Shown here piece after piece: positions 1-12,673 of a DNA stretch of 64,000 nucleotides. Below the pieces are notes generated by a model. It was not told the origin of the DNA, searched no databases, and worked only from the letters and a program-made list of their open reading frames with translations. Made by a program: the position numbers and the translations under genes. This DNA comes from Zasmidium citrigriseum (Eukaryota; Ascomycota; Dothideomycetes; Mycosphaerellales; Mycosphaerellaceae): assembly GCA_002786025.1 (NCBI GenBank), contig NHNW01000032.1, positions 372,001 through 436,000 of the forward strand. Reading direction: 5' to 3'. The first letter of the stretch is position 1; every line of letters starts with the position of its first letter.

Positions 1-371
1 GGATAGGCAGTGCTCATCTCGGCGATGCTGTTGTTGACCATGGCGAGGAAACATGATTGAATCGTGTATGCGATCAACAAATTCCCTGCTCCGCCGTTGT
101 ACAGACCCGTTCCAATGGACACGAAGAGTGCCGTTCCCTACAAAACATCAGTCACGTGCTCGACACTTTTTCAGATCACGTGACTCACGATCGAGCCTCC
201 AATGGCGATGAGCTGGATCTGGCGGTTGGCGAGATGGCGCTGGAGCTGATCCGCGTTGGAGACGACGTATCCATCCTGGATATCAGCATCGCCAGCGTTG
301 TGGGCGGCGAACTCGGGGACGGGGTCGGATGCCTCTTCGGCGTCGTCTTTGCCGGTGCTGAACCAGCCCAT
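1..371 (-). CDS. Amino-acid permease (APC/YAT family), 5' part only
   Basis: N-terminal fragment of a plasma-membrane amino-acid permease; the gene runs off the left edge of the window. Exon 1 is 371-189 (61 codons, ATG at 371), a 51-nt phase-0 intron spans 188-138 (donor GTGAGT, acceptor TTTTGTAG), and exon 2 continues from 137 off the end. The splice joins RQIQLIAIGGSI to GTALFVSIGTGL, the first transmembrane segment of YAT-family permeases, and exon 2 continues with a second hydrophobic stretch ending in NNSIAEMSTAYP, which also matches the family. The soluble N-terminus is about 45 residues and acidic, as usual. Substrate cannot be inferred from this fragment. The intron contains two CACGTG boxes (see findings). 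Confidence 0.9.
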
Positions 372-3300
372 GGTCGCGGTCGCGGAGTGGTGGGAGCTTC
401 AGACGGGGTGGTGCGGAGGTGGAGCCAGGTTGTCGGTGTCGTCGTCGTCCCAGCAAAGAGGTTAAAGAGAAAGAGAGACGAAAGAAAAGAGGATTGAAGG
501 TCAGCTGAAAGTCAAATTGCGACGTTGAAAGTGACAGCGTCTGTGCTCGCTCGGTTGAAGGTGTGAACGATTGCTTCGCCGCACTCGAGCTGGTGGGCGA
601 AGGATTGTGCGACCCCACCCGCAGGCGAATGGAGGTTGGAGACGGCTCAGATCGCCGCCGCCGCCGCCCCGGGATTTGATTCACAAGCCCACTAAATATT
701 GATGGAGCATTTGCTGGGTCTTTGATGAGGTGGATATCTACGTCCAATCAGGGTAAGCAGCCACGTGCAGCTCGCATGCGACCGGCGGGCGATCCCTGCT
801 CGGTGCGGGCGAGCGTTGACGTACGCCCAGGAGATCGAGTTGTCAGTACTAGATACATGCAGTCATCCATCTTCTCTACCTCTTCAAACTACTACTCTGG
901 GACGTCGTATCCAGTCAAAACCATCTACACATCTTGAAGGTCAAGATAGTGGCGGAGATAAGCCTGTCATCACATCCCACTCTTGTACCACGAGAAGATT
1001 TTGCACGACCTCAATACTCGAATGGGAAATACGCCGCCGACATCAGGATTCCCAAGCTCCCGCCCTGCGTCGCTACCGAGTTTGGAGGAACGCCCATGTG
1101 ACTCGGCGCGCTCCGCGGTCTTGCCAATCGTTGCGCCTATCACTCGCCGCCCAGCCGGATCAAAAGGCTTTTCAGCCGCCGCCACATTTATGCCAGAGAT
1201 GCCTTGTGGCCTGGATTTTCGCCTTGATGCCAGAACGTATGCCTGAGGAGGTTGTTGTGATGGCTGTGATGAAGTGAGGCCTTCGGTGGTGATTTGGAAT
1301 GCACGAATGAGGCAGAAGATGCTTGCATGAGTGTGTGATGTGCTAGGTGCGTGAGAAGGCAGGTCTTTGCGAAATCTTACTGCTTCAAGATCTGACATCC
1401 TGGAATATCAAATCTGCAAGACAAAGCTTATGCTGACAAGGCCGCCAAACGAGATATTTATCGTCGGTTCCTGAGCCTAACATCGGCTCGTGTTCCGCAA
1501 GACGTATGGACCTACTGTTCGGCAGAGGAACCGAAGCATTCATAGGAACGTTCACCTTCGTCAGTACCACTCTGGACAGGATTGTCAGCGGAAACTCAAT
1601 AGCTTTCTCCGGAACGATTGTGTGAGCGGAGTCTGGAATCAGACTGGAACAGTTGTTCTTGGTATCGCTCAAAAGTACACAGTCATTGCGTACATCGGAA
1701 GCCGCGGTAAGGTATCTTCTTTTGAGGAGCAGACGAACAAATATCTCTGGCCACATACCTGCAACCGCAGCACTCGGAATTTGGATGTTCTGGATCAAGC
1801 AACGGGACCGGCCATCGTAAAGACAGGAGACATCGTCTTCGAGGAGGCAAGAGTATGCTGTGTATCCTTCATGGGCAATGCACCTACATGTAGTCCTGGA
1901 CACTTCGACTGAAAATGACTCACTATGCCTCATAAGGGCTGCGAACTTCGCTCTGGGTTAATGGGAATCCCAATCTGGTCACCGTTCGAAGCAGACTTTC
2001 GTTTGGCTTGGTGCCGCTGGATGCAGGACATTCCACGGCGGGGGCACGTTGGGCAAAAGGCCATGAAATGACCCAAAGTCACCGTATACTGGAATCAACA
2101 TGATCAGAATGGTAGGTTGTCGGTAACACAATCTCACTGGCACGGCTCAATCAAGAATATACCCGTGGGAAGCGTCAAACATATGCACGATTCAAAGTCA
2201 CCGTGTGAAGACGGACAGCAGTTTGGCAAAGTCGGAGACATTGAGGCATTGCTTCATTGGACAACATGGTTGCAATTGGCGATCGCTAATTAGGTGTGCC
2301 AGCATGATGACTGCGGATCATCCAGAAGTCACAAGCGCACACCTACCAAACGCCAGGTTGTGCCTCCATTGAGGAGAAGCTCAAGGGCTCTGATATTCGC
2401 GGCCGCGGCCAGACTCCTGCAACTATCGTATGGCCCATGCCATGCAATAGCGCTTACGCCCGCAATGCCGTGGAAAGAATCGACTCTCCAGATCGCAATC
2501 AGAACCCGAATTCCGTCGACATGTCAAGCATCCTGGAACAGATCATCGCACGGTCTCGAAACTCTTAGCATCCGCATCCAACGGACAAAGTGGCTTTCAT
2601 CCTTGGTACTGCAGGGTCTTGGGATCACCATGTGCTCGTTCATCTCCAGCAGGAGTATGGCAATCCTGCGAAGGAGCATGCGCACGGCGAAGGATGGAAC
2701 GATGCTTGAGTATGGAATGGGAATTCTGGTATTCAGGGTCCGGCTGATGATTCTCGAGGAACAGACAGTCGGCAATCGTGTGCAAGAGCGACGGAAGAGA
2801 TTGTGCGGTGCCCTGCCGTGTGGATTTTGGCTTTTGGCAGCCTTTCTGGATTCTCTCGGTGCTGAGATTGAACTCGTCCATGTTCGATCCTCCTGCCACT
2901 CAGCAACGAGGGCAGATGGGGTCCTTAGGCAGAACTTCAACTTTGTGCGAAGAACCGGACGAGTTCTTCACTATCCGACAGTTTTGGACAGACGAAAGGC
3001 CGGCTTTTCGTCGAGACTCGGTTGGCCGTCAGCAGTCTTCTGGCTTGCTGGCAACACTGACTCGGAAGCAGTCAGTCGTTCGGTGCAAGAGAGGAGCAGC
3101 GAGGAAGCGGGCGGTCTTTGCCGCGGAGAGTGGCGACAGCCATGATCTTGCGAAACATTATCCGCCGAAGTCGAACTTGACGATATGTAGGCAGAAGATC
3201 GTCGTCAACGGTAGGGGAGTGCTGCAGCGGCAAAGATCTTTACATGCTCTTGGGGTGCATCTTCGCCTAAATTCAAGTCTGACCTCAAATGTGCTTTTCT

Positions 3301-3921
3301 CACGGTCGACGCCATGCTTGCTCGAGTGCACCTGCCTCAGCAGACAGAGAGGCGTCGCTGCCTGCGTCGTACATGGTGGGGGCGGGGCGGTGTGGTGCAA
3401 GAGCTCACCAGCTTGTTTGACCTCTTCTTTCTCGGGACAACAGCAACAGGCTCACCACCAAAACCTCATCAGGCACTGCACACGAGTCTCTTTCACTGAT
3501 TATTCGCACAGATCATTCGCACATATCTTTTCCTGTATCATCGACCTTTCCACCAAGACCGACCGCAGCTCACGCACCCGGCCCCGATCTTCAGGCACAA
3601 GGCGGCGCCGATTGCCATCATCGATTCCATTTCCGGGTTCACAAGCGGAGCTGGCTGCGAGGCGTTCGAAGCGGCACGAAAGGCTACGAATCAGTATAGA
3701 TCGAACGAGGCGCAGGTCCAGAGGCCGCCGTGGCTGCCTTGCAGCACAGCACTGCCACCGATCGCCTGCCTCAGGACTCGGGTGCTGTGCCGTTAAGAAG
3801 TTGGAGCTTCCTGACCTCTTTACAGCTTCGGCATTTTCGCTTGTCTCGAAGCCAGGCGCTCCTCAACCTCTTGTTGATACGTTGATGTTATCGCGACGAT
3901 ATTACGTGCCACGTGGCTTCC
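372..3921. other. About 3.5 kb without a convincing gene
   Basis: Open frames here overlap one another on both strands and resemble no family I know. The best-formed is a 182-codon minus-strand ATG frame at 1933-1385; a plus-strand frame is open across much of the same DNA, so neither is supported. A 100-codon minus-strand frame at 2899-2597 also reads as protein-like but has no partner exon I could join. A short (GCC)n run lies near 655-670 upstream of the permease. The segment could hold decayed genes, but I cannot show it. Confidence 0.5.
3908..3917. promoter_or_regulatory. GCCACGTGGC palindrome just upstream of the HET gene start
   Basis: A perfect 10-bp palindrome with a CACGTG core sits 4 bp before the ATG chosen for the HET-domain gene. 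It is the type of site bound by bHLH factors in fungi. Function is inference; if the true start is further upstream, the site is inside the transcript. Confidence 0.3.
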
Positions 3922-6232
3922 ATGCCTACGACTCAGAAACCGATATCATCTGGCATGGCCAAGCGGTCTCGCCAGGCTGGACGGGCGATTGCAAAACGCT
4001 GGAAGTCTACCTTACTCACACGCAGTTTGAAATTTCCGACGAAGAGGCAGTGTATGCATCTGGGACGTCCGCCTTGGTCAACACCGATCACCAAGAAAGA
4101 CGCGGGATGTAGCGTTTGCAAGACCACACTTTCCGACTCTGGATTTCCCGTGCTGCTTTGCGCTCCGTTAGTCTCGTATGATGCCTTGCAGAAGAGCGGC
4201 CTTGCGCCGGACGGCTGTCGGTGCTGTGCTACTATCCTAGCTGCTGTGAACGCCTGGGCACCCGATGGATGGCTATCGTCAATCTCAGTTGTTTCTCTCC
4301 ACGGGGATAAATTTCCAGGTCAGACACTTCGCGTGGACGTGTCGGGCGAAAAGTTGTATCGTAACTTTGGACCGGAGGCTTGGTTGGAGATGTTTTGCGA
4401 CGAAGGTAACCTGGCATGATAGACGTTATACGTTTCGTTGTTGACTGAAATGATGCCAGGCACGACTTTAGAGCCGAACATTTTCGGGTCGGGACGCCCA
4501 TTGTCCTTTGACCTATGCCTTCAGGAAAGCATTCAGACGGCGGCCGAGTGGCTGAATGAATGCCGCACACACCACCACCTGTGCAACGATGTCAACACGC
4601 CGTCGTATCCCCCCACAAGACTGTTGAAACTCTCCGGTAGCAATGAAGAGCCTCGGATCAACCTAGTTGTGTCAAACGATGACGTTAAGGAGTACATGAC
4701 GCTGTCGTACTGCTGGTAAGCTGCCTTCCCCTTCCAAACGCTCTCCATGACCTCGTATCAATCACAGCTGCAGGGGCACCTCAAGCAATCATTTGATGAC
4801 CACGACTGCTAACATCCACGAGCGGCTGGCTGGAATCCCTTGGAATAGCCTAAACACTGTTCACCAGGACGCTGTGCAGGTGACGATGGGTCTTGGTCAA
4901 CACTACCTCTGGATTGATGCTCTTTGCATTGTGCAGGACGACCCTCTCGACTGGGAACGCGAGAGCTCGCGAATGGCCGATTTATACGCACGCTCGCTGC
5001 TCACCATCTGCGCCGCATCAGCATCATCAGTCGATAGCAGCATCTTTGGCCCAAGACGACATCATTCGAAACCGCTCTTCGAGCGAGACATACAACGGGA
5101 CCTCGTCCAAGTGTACTACACGAACCCGGCAGGATACCGCGTGCCGGTACACGTCCGCCAAGTCCTGCATGACAACGTCTATACTAGAAGAGATCCTGCT
5201 CTCAACAGCTCGCCCCTGGACAGAAGGGCATGGGCATTCCAAGAAAAAGTCCTCTCGACTCGTACGCTGGAATTTCGAGAGACTGAGATGATGTGGAAGT
5301 GTAAAGAGGCCACAGACTGCGAATGTGGGGAGCGCAAGAGTAATTACGATGCACCGCGCAGACATGTCGTTGGTCAATTCTATGAGCACCTCGGGTTCGA
5401 TGATGAAGAGCACTTCTGGGAAGTCATGGATAATGAGGATCGCAGAAGGTTACTCCGCGGCTTTTGGACGAACCTCACCAAAGTATACACTCGCAAGAAA
5501 CTCACCTATTCAAAAGATGTGCTCCCCGCGCTGTCAGGCATTGTGACTCGCATGAACGGTCTTGGACTTGAGCAATATCTCGCCGGAATGTGGATGGAGC
5601 ATCTTCCTGTCTCCCTCTGCTGGTGCGTCGCTCACCATGAAAGAGCTACCACGATACCGTACGCACAGCAACGTGACGAGCGCGTCGGCGAGAAGTACCT
5701 CGCCCCGAGTTGGTCTTGGGCATCCGGAAGATTCCCCGTCACCGAGGCAACACAAACGAGAAGGGAAGAATGCCGGGTCATCAGAGCAGAATGCACGCCT
5801 TGGGGCACTGATGCGAATGGACGCGTGAAGGCTGGCTTCCTTGATATCGAGGGCAAGATTCTGCGTCTCGAGTTCGTTCTAGAGCGCACCGGAGTATCGG
5901 GAAAGTCAGTGTCCATAATCCTCGACGAGGCCAATGCCGTGAGAGGGGGCTATGCCTATTATGCCTCCAGCTCTCCAGAGACGGTAACTCTTGGTGTCCG
6001 CTCCGAGGAAATGAACTTCATCGAACGCGAATTTCCTCCTCATGAAAAATTCTACCTTTTCAATATCTGCAGTTCTGGGTACAGCTACTGCGGCTTGCTG
6101 CTCAAGCGCTCTACGCTGCATCGAGGCTCGTACGAAAGACTAGGGCTTGTAGATCGATTTCTTTTTGGCCCGTCTCTTGATCTCCGACGGGCCCTCGCAC
6201 AGGTAGAAACCAAAATCATCAGGCTCGTCTAA
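3922..6232 (+). CDS. HET-domain protein (heterokaryon incompatibility family)
   Basis: Predicted cytosolic protein of about 732 residues with a fungal HET domain, the family involved in non-self recognition and incompatibility cell death. Three exons: 3922-4405, 4460-4715, 4774-6232. Both introns (54 and 58 nt) are GT-AG, and the second falls inside the diagnostic LSYCWG motif, which is only restored by splicing (residues about 242-248). Further HET signatures are YLWIDALCIVQDD near 290 and APSWSWASG near 560. The N-terminus has a CSVC...CRCC cysteine pattern, common ahead of HET domains. The start is uncertain: 3922 is the first ATG of the open frame, and 3955 is an alternative. The partner, and whether it acts in incompatibility, cannot be told from sequence. 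Confidence 0.85.
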
Positions 6233-6658
6233 CCACCTGCCATCGCCACCCAACCCCGTCCTCCAGAACACAACACCAACACCAACCTCAACCTCTCCAT
6301 CTGCAATAACGGCTTTGAAGGATGATGGAGCGATCGAACAAGTCTTGTCTTGATACGATCAATATTCCAAGATCCGCAGGGACGAGTTGAGGGACTATGT
6401 GTCTCGTGTCTCGTCACTGCGTTCTGGAGGAGGACGGGCTTGATAGTCCATGTGGACATGCGGGAAGACATGGTCTTGGCGGTGGATTTGTTGGGTTGAT
6501 GGTCAAAAGGATAATAGACGGACCAGTGCTTTTGGATGACGGACGAGGGAAACCATGTGTTCTGATAGATTTGATGGATTCATCCAATACAATGCGTTCT
6601 TCATGTCGTTTCGCCGTTTCAACGATATCCTACATTAAATTCTGGTATCATACAAAAA
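6233..6658. other. Intergenic gap between convergent genes
   Basis: This is the 3' flank of both the HET gene and the MFS gene. I see no gene or notable repeat. Confidence 0.6.
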
Positions 6659-8534
6659 TCACACCCCTCCAACTCCAGCCCCAGCCCCCCTCCTCGCCTT
6701 CCTCTCCTCCACCCTCATCTTCTCCTCCTCCTCCCTCCTCCTCTCCGCCTCCAACCCCGTATCCTGCACCGTATGCTCCCTGCTCAACTCCTTCTTCGCC
6801 AACGCCAAGCAAAGCACCAACCCCACAGCCGCAAAAGCCGTATACATAATCCACATCGGTCTTAAAGAATCCGCAATCGCCTTCCTAGCAAAACTCTTCT
6901 GCTCGGTCGGGAGGTGGTTGATCACGGGAATGTTTGCTTGGGCATTCCCGCCTGTGAGGTCCACTGCTACGGTTGCGTTGAGGGAGGTGTGTGGTTTGGA
7001 GAGCTCAGCTGTGAATACTACCTCGCCGAGGACGACGCCTATGGATGTGGCGAGGTTACGGATGAAATTTAGGGTTGCTGTTGCGGTTGCTATGTCGCCT
7101 GGAGAGACGTGGGCTTGTAAGGCCACGAGGGGTGCTTGGAAGTATGGTCCAATTCCTAACCCGGCGATGATTTGGTAGATGATGAGCTTCGCCCATCCAG
7201 ATTTGGCGTGGAGGTCGATGAAGAGCCCGAAGCCCAGCGTGAGGAGTATCCAGCCGACGTAGATGGGCTGGAGATATTGGCCTGTCATGCCGAGATAGAC
7301 GCCTGTAGCGATGCTGGCGAAACCGACGGCGAGGGCTGTGGGGAGGAGGTAGACGCCCGAGAGTAGGGGATTGGCTCCGCGGACAGCTTGGAAGAAGAGT
7401 GGGAGGAAGTATAGTGCGCCGATGAACGTCAAGCCGTGGAAGAACGCCGCTAGGAGGAGAGCGCTATTCGATCGAGTTCGGAAGAGCCGAAGTGGAACCA
7501 GGGGGTACTTTGCAAATTTCCATTCGATCAGGATAAAGAGGACTCCTTGGACGAAGCCAAAGACCAGGAGGCAGATGACCGTTGCGGAGGACCAGGGAAT
7601 AGATGTCCCGCCGTATTCAAGGCCGAAGAGGAGGGTTAGTGTTGCGCCTGTAATGGTTAGGTTGCCGAGCCAGTCGATTGCTGCGAGGCCGGCGAGGATG
7701 GGCGTGCGGGGAGTTTTGAGCTTGAGGAAGAAGATGATGATGAGGAGGGCGATGCCGTCGAGGGGGAGGTTGATGTAAAAGCACCTGCATCACCCACCTC
7801 GTCAGCAAACATTTCACACGGCACGAGACGGGCATGGGATGGGAAGGGGTATATCTCACCACCTCCAAGAAACCTTCTCCGTAAAAACACCCCCCAACAC
7901 TGGCCCCAGCGCAGCAGCAACAGCCCACGTAGCACCCACAACGCCCAAATACGCCCCCCTCGTCCTCAACGAGAACAAATCACTAATAATCGTATCCACC
8001 AGCGTCAGTAACCCACCCCCTCCAATCCCCTGAATCGCTCTCGCGGTGATCAACATCCCGATATTGATGCTCAGCGCCGCGACAAGGCTGCCGATCATGA
8101 ACAAGATGTTGGCGAGGAGAAGCGTGGGGTTGCGGCCGAAGATGTCGGAGATTTTGCCCCAGAGAGGTGTTGATGCTGCTGATGCGAGGAGGTAGGCGGC
8201 GCCGATCCAGGTGTAGCCGGCGGGGGAGGAGAAGTGGGCGGCGATTTCGGGGAGGGCGGTTGTTATGATTGTTGTGTCGAGGGCGGCGAGGAAGACGGCG
8301 AGCTATGGAATCATTCGTTAGCTTTGTGTGTCCATTGAGATTGGGAGATAAGCTCACTGAAAGAGCCGTCATGATCAAGAAGATGAGCCCTTTGCTCTTC
8401 TCATCGAGCGGCTTGTCATCGTCGTTGATCATCGTCTTGTTCTCCATTGACTCAGTATCGTCCGTTTTGGCCATTGAAGCGTCGTCAGGTTTCGAGCTGA
8501 TGCTCTTCTCTTCATCGTGATCGTTGGGATCCAT
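6659..8534 (-). CDS. MFS multidrug efflux transporter, DHA2 (14-TMS) type
   Basis: Plasma-membrane drug:H+ antiporter of about 581 residues. Three exons: 8534-8358, 8302-7860, 7784-6659, with 55- and 75-nt introns. Splicing gives the family hallmarks in order: an acidic N-terminal tail of about 50 residues; LDTTIITTALPEIA in TM1 (DHA2 motif); GKISDIFGRNP (MFS loop 2-3 motif A); ARAIQGIGGGGLLTL (motif B); GPVLGGVFTE followed by WRWCFYINLP across the second intron (motif C and the following helix). The tail after the last helix is Glu/Arg-rich. It is divergently oriented to the Zn2Cys6 gene at 9124 across 589 bp, a common arrangement for a pump and its regulator. Substrate unknown. Confidence 0.93.
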
Positions 8535-9123
8535 AATGGCGACTTCTTAAAGCGCAGTAGACTGAGTGACTCTCTGTTATCGGATTCGAAATCCTCCAAG
8601 AATTCCGCCGTTTTTATGAAAAGAGCGAAACTTCCGCCTCTGGACCCTACGGTGCCTCCATCTTCCATCATAGTGTCGGTCTCCGCCTCCGCTACCATTC
8701 TGAAACAAGTAGACCCTGAGGCTCTTAGGCGAGCCATGTGTATAACACCCGCATGTTCTCATCCTTAGGGGAGCGAAGGAGTGTCAAGACTTCGGGGTTT
8801 GGAAAGTCCGATCTGTTCCGCAGGTCCAGCGTCGTCTCACCATTCGGTAGCTTTCTTGCTAGTCTTTCTACTCGCAAACGAACCCGCCTCTTTGAGATCT
8901 CGGCTTTTTGTGTAGGTTTGCAGAATGTGCGAAAGCGGTTATTTTGGGGCTTAGATTGGATGAATCTAAAAAGTAGACAGGAGGGCTGGAAATACGGGTT
9001 CGAAAGAGCTTACCGCTTTGTCAGTGAGTTCCAAAGACGATGAAGATCAATCGCCTGGTAGAACTGGTGTCGCTGTCTTTCTCACTCACCTCAATCAACT
9101 TGCCGTACGTACCTTGCAAAATC
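8535..9123. promoter_or_regulatory. Shared promoter region of the MFS pump and Zn2Cys6 factor
   Basis: A 589-bp divergent intergenic region. Several CCG/CGG triplets are scattered through it, including TCCGCCG near 8606-8612. The imperfect palindrome GGATT-CGA-AATCC lies at about 8583-8595. I see no symmetrical CGG pair strong enough to call an operator. Confidence 0.4.
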
Positions 9124-11156
9124 ATGTCTCCCTTATCTGCCTCTGACGGACCAGTCGAACCGCAATTCGGCTTCTCGCTCGCATGCCAGCGCTGCCACGC
9201 CCGGAAGGTGAAATGCGAACGTCAAAGGCCCTGTTCGAAATGCATCAAGACGGGATGTGAATGTCTCCCACGACCACGAAACGTGCGTCCACGGCCAGTT
9301 CGACCGCCGAAGTCGACGTCGAAAGATGATCTGGGCGAAAGACTTGAGAAGTTGGAGGCTGTGCTGCATGGCTTGATGAGGAAAGAGGCAATATCGCCGT
9401 CCGTCGAGATTGGCCATATCGATGACGATGCAGTGGATGAAGGTGTATCGGAGCGAGCTGAAAGTCATGAGTCCAGTATCATTGCGGACAAGTACATCGG
9501 CGGGACACTCTGGCGTTCGCTGGCAGCGGAAGTCTATACCCTGAGAGAAGTTCTTCTGATGGACGACTTGTCTGAGGAAGAGGAAGACCAGCAGCCACAT
9601 GTGGGATCGCCGCCCGAGCATGGCAGCTTGTCCGATGCCAGTCGATACGACTTCGTCCTCGCCCCTCCAGGATCGATCTTCGTCGCAGCTGGTGCCTTCT
9701 GGCCACTTCCTAGTCCGACCTGTGAGACGCTTTTCGAACTATTCTGTGCGAACGTTGATCCAGTCTTCAAAATCTTTCATCAGCCAACATTGCGAGCTTT
9801 TGTGCTGGAAGGCCGGTCGTATCTTGGTCGCACGGCAACATCTTACAGCTGCCAGGCTTTGAAGGCTGCCGTATGGTTCGCCGCAGCAAATTCGGTGTCA
9901 GGCGAGGAGCGTCGAAGGCTATTTCGAGTGTCGCAGAAGGAGACAATAGACCAGCTCAGGCGGGCAGCAGATGTGGCATTTTCGCAAGCTGACATCCTGG
10001 GATCACCGGACCTCGTGAGCTTGCAAGCTCTCGTCCTTTATGTTGTATGTCCCAAACGTCGAAGCTTGGTTGCGGAAGATGCTGACTGTTTCAGGCTGCC
10101 TTGCGATCAACAGACTCCAGCTGCCGACCATGGTCACTTCTGGCCATCGGTATCCGAGCCGCCCACGAGCTTAGTCTTCATCGAGAAGCTGCCGGTCGAT
10201 CTGTCTTCATGATCGAGCTGAGGCGAAGGTTATGGCATCACATCCGGCTTCTGGAAATTTTCTGTGCTGCTGATCGTGGTAGCCAGCCTCTTCTGGCCTT
10301 TGACTCGTCCAGTGTTGGCTTGCCGTCGAACGTAAATGACGACGAGTTCGACGAGATCTCGACAAGTATAGTGGAGCAAAGCGAACATGTTCTGACCGAG
10401 ATGAGCTTTCTCCGCTTGACGTACGATGCTGTTTCCGTCACCCAACAGCTGCGGTCAGCTTTGTCGACACATAGCTGTGAGGATTGGCGGGATCGTTTGA
10501 AAGCTGCCGAAGACTTTGCCCAACGAGTCCAGGAGACATATCTCGCACAGTGCGATCTTGATCAGCCGTTCCATAGACTGATTCATGGAGTCGGAAAGAC
10601 GATGATAGCATCCATCAAGCTGCGGACCGTCCGTCCTGAACAAGAGAATGTTGGCCGCTCAGCACCTCGACCAGATTCTGCGTCTGTTCTCGAAATTGCT
10701 GTCGAATGCCTGCAAGCCTCGAATGAAGTCGCAAATGACTCAGACACGAAGCAATGGCGATGGATGGTCTGGACGCACTGGCAAGCCTTGGCAGTGGCAT
10801 TGACCGGCCTCTGCGTTCACAAAGACGACGTTGCCAGTCAGGCCTGGCCAGTCGTGGAGACAGCGTATGCACGTTGTCGAACGAATGTCGCCGACTCTGA
10901 AAGCGGTATGTTGTGGAAGCCTCTCTCCAGATTGTATCGACAGGCAATCCGGTTTCGGGAACTCAACGGCCAGCATCGTAACTCTACGCAATTGAAAGCA
11001 CGCCGTGAGCGGCTTGAAGACATCCATGGTCACGGAGCTCGGATGGAATCCGAGGGCGTTGGCGCTGGGTTCTTCGCCAACGTCTTTCCAGCATTCAACG
11101 ATGTCAACGACATCGACGAGGAATGGCTGCCAACTATTGACTTGGATGCTTTCTAG
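9124..11156 (+). CDS. Zn2Cys6 (C6) fungal transcription factor
   Basis: Nuclear transcriptional regulator of about 660 residues in two exons, 9124-10044 and 10095-11156, with a 50-nt phase-0 intron (GTATGT...TTTCAG). The binuclear zinc cluster is intact: CQRC, then HARKVK, C, ERQRP, C, SK, C, IKTGCE, C, fitting CX2CX6CX5CX2CX6C at about residues 20-46. A basic linker rich in RP follows. The middle holds a fungal_trans-like helical region (LFELFCANVDPVFKIFHQPTL; then AIGIRAAHELSLHRE and ELRRRLWHHIRLLE after the intron), the usual regulatory domain. I chose the ATG at 9124 over an in-frame ATG at 9040 because the extra 28 residues are hydrophobic and precede the normal start. Likely regulates the adjacent pump (inference). 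Confidence 0.92.
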
Positions 11157-12352
11157 GCGGTCGTAACTTCGTCCCGAAAGCCAGAGTGGACTCTCTGGCC
11201 TGACAGGGATAATGCGACAATCCGCGGTTCGGCATGCCGCGGACCTGAACAATTTCCAGACTGCCTTCAAGCCCGCTCGGAAGCCAAGATATCGGCTGTT
11301 TGGTAGAGACTTGAGCGCAGAAAGAGTGCCAAAGCGAAGTCTCGAGAGTTGGCCCTTGGATGCACATTGACAGGCCTTGAAACGACAATCGTTGAATTCT
11401 TCTCGGCTGCCGTGCTGGATTCCACGTTGGATTGCGTTTGCTGATCCTTGTTGCACTTCCCTTGAATGGCAATCTCAAAAGGTAGTTGCTGGGACATGAC
11501 GGTCAAGTTTTGTGGGCAGGAGAAGGTGCCCAGAATATCGAATATCTTCTTGTCTCGCGGGATCCAGCTTGGCTGCGACCGAATGTCGAAGGGGGTTCTC
11601 GATCTCCATGCAGCGTTTGAGCATGCCGAGGAGATGGTCGAACAGAACACTCCAAGGTAGCCTTCGGATCACGGTATGTTTTTGACTCCGGAACACTCAC
11701 GCCACCATCGCTGCTCGAACAGACGTCAGCCGGTCTGTTTCTAGTAAGCATCGATCTCCGAGTTCCATGGTTTCCATCTCTTGATATCACTTTGCACTGT
11801 CGAAACCCAGCTCCAAAGTGGACGCGGCAACCCAAAAGCCCAGTATGAACCTTTTGCAGGACCACATAGCCGGCCGTAATGCAGGGAAACCCCAGGTGAT
11901 ACCAATCCGAGACGAGACCGAGACCGGCAGCCCTTCATGCAAGAGTCACGCTTGCAGACAGTAAGCTTCTCCACCTCCAGCACCTCGGTCGCCAGCCAGC
12001 TTCCCCGGCAGCGTGATGCCATCCGCATCCACTGACATCCCGATCTTATCAGATGAATACACGAATCGGCGGCGCGAGTATTGGATGTTTGGCTATGATG
12101 GGTAGCCTTGCGTATGCAGGGTGCGGTCATTTCCAGCTGCCGGTGGTGGGAATGGGACGATTCTGTCGTGACTCGTGCTGTACACGATAGCGAAGGCGAA
12201 GGCGAGATTGCCTGAATGCAGAGTCTTCTGTTAAAAGCCATCTTCCAGAGAGAGGTCCAGACATTGCACGGCATCGAGCCACCAGCAGCACCCTCCTCGG
12301 CCGAGCGGAGGCTCAACAAACCCCCCGCGACAAACCCACCACCACCACCGCA
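11157..12352. other. Intergenic, no convincing gene
   Basis: Minus-strand open frames at 11650-11267 and 11696-11475 read partly protein-like, but they conflict in frame and match no family I can name. Promoter of the small gene at 12353 must lie here. Confidence 0.5.
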
Positions 12353-12673
12353 ATGCCCAAAACCGTCCGCGAACTCCTCTCCGACCCGCGCGCCCCCGAA
12401 CCACGCTACGTCCGCCTGCACAACAGCGAATACACCTCGCGCGAACTCCTCAGCGAGATCCTCTCCATGGCGAACCGCATCGGGCGGCGGGTGACGCAAG
12501 CGCAGCTGTCGAGTTCCGATCGAAGAATGTGGGGCGTGAGGGAGATGGCGAGTAAGTGGGATAGTATCAAGGCGTATCCGGAGATGTTGCAGGATGTGGA
12601 TGTGGAGTTGTTGAAGATTTTGGTGTTGGATGCGTATGCGGATATGGAGAGGTTGGAGAGGATGGGTGGGTGA
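12353..12673 (+). CDS. Small uncharacterised protein (106 aa)
   Basis: Single-exon frame from ATG 12353 to a stop at 12671-12673. The product is charged and predicted largely helical (TVRELLSDPRAPE, SRELLSEILSMANRIG, and an acidic C-terminal helix ending MERLERMGG), with no signal peptide or membrane segment. Composition is consistent and third positions are GC-rich like neighbouring genes, which is why I keep it over the antisense frame. I do not recognise a family. Confidence 0.55.
   Translation: MPKTVRELLSDPRAPEPRYVRLHNSEYTSRELLSEILSMANRIGRRVTQAQLSSSDRRMWGVREMASKWDSIKAYPEMLQDVDVELLKILVLDAYADMERLERMGG

Noticed and set aside
2294..3145. 283-codon plus-strand frame
   Set aside because: It opens at GTG, not ATG; minus-strand frames are also open over it and composition is not protein-like.
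2778..4112. 444-codon plus-strand frame ahead of the HET gene
   Set aside because: It overlaps the first HET exon in another frame, is basic and low-complexity, and carries no motif.
11741..12499. 252-codon minus-strand frame
   Set aside because: Its N-terminal third is antisense to the small gene at 12353, and the rest is low-complexity.
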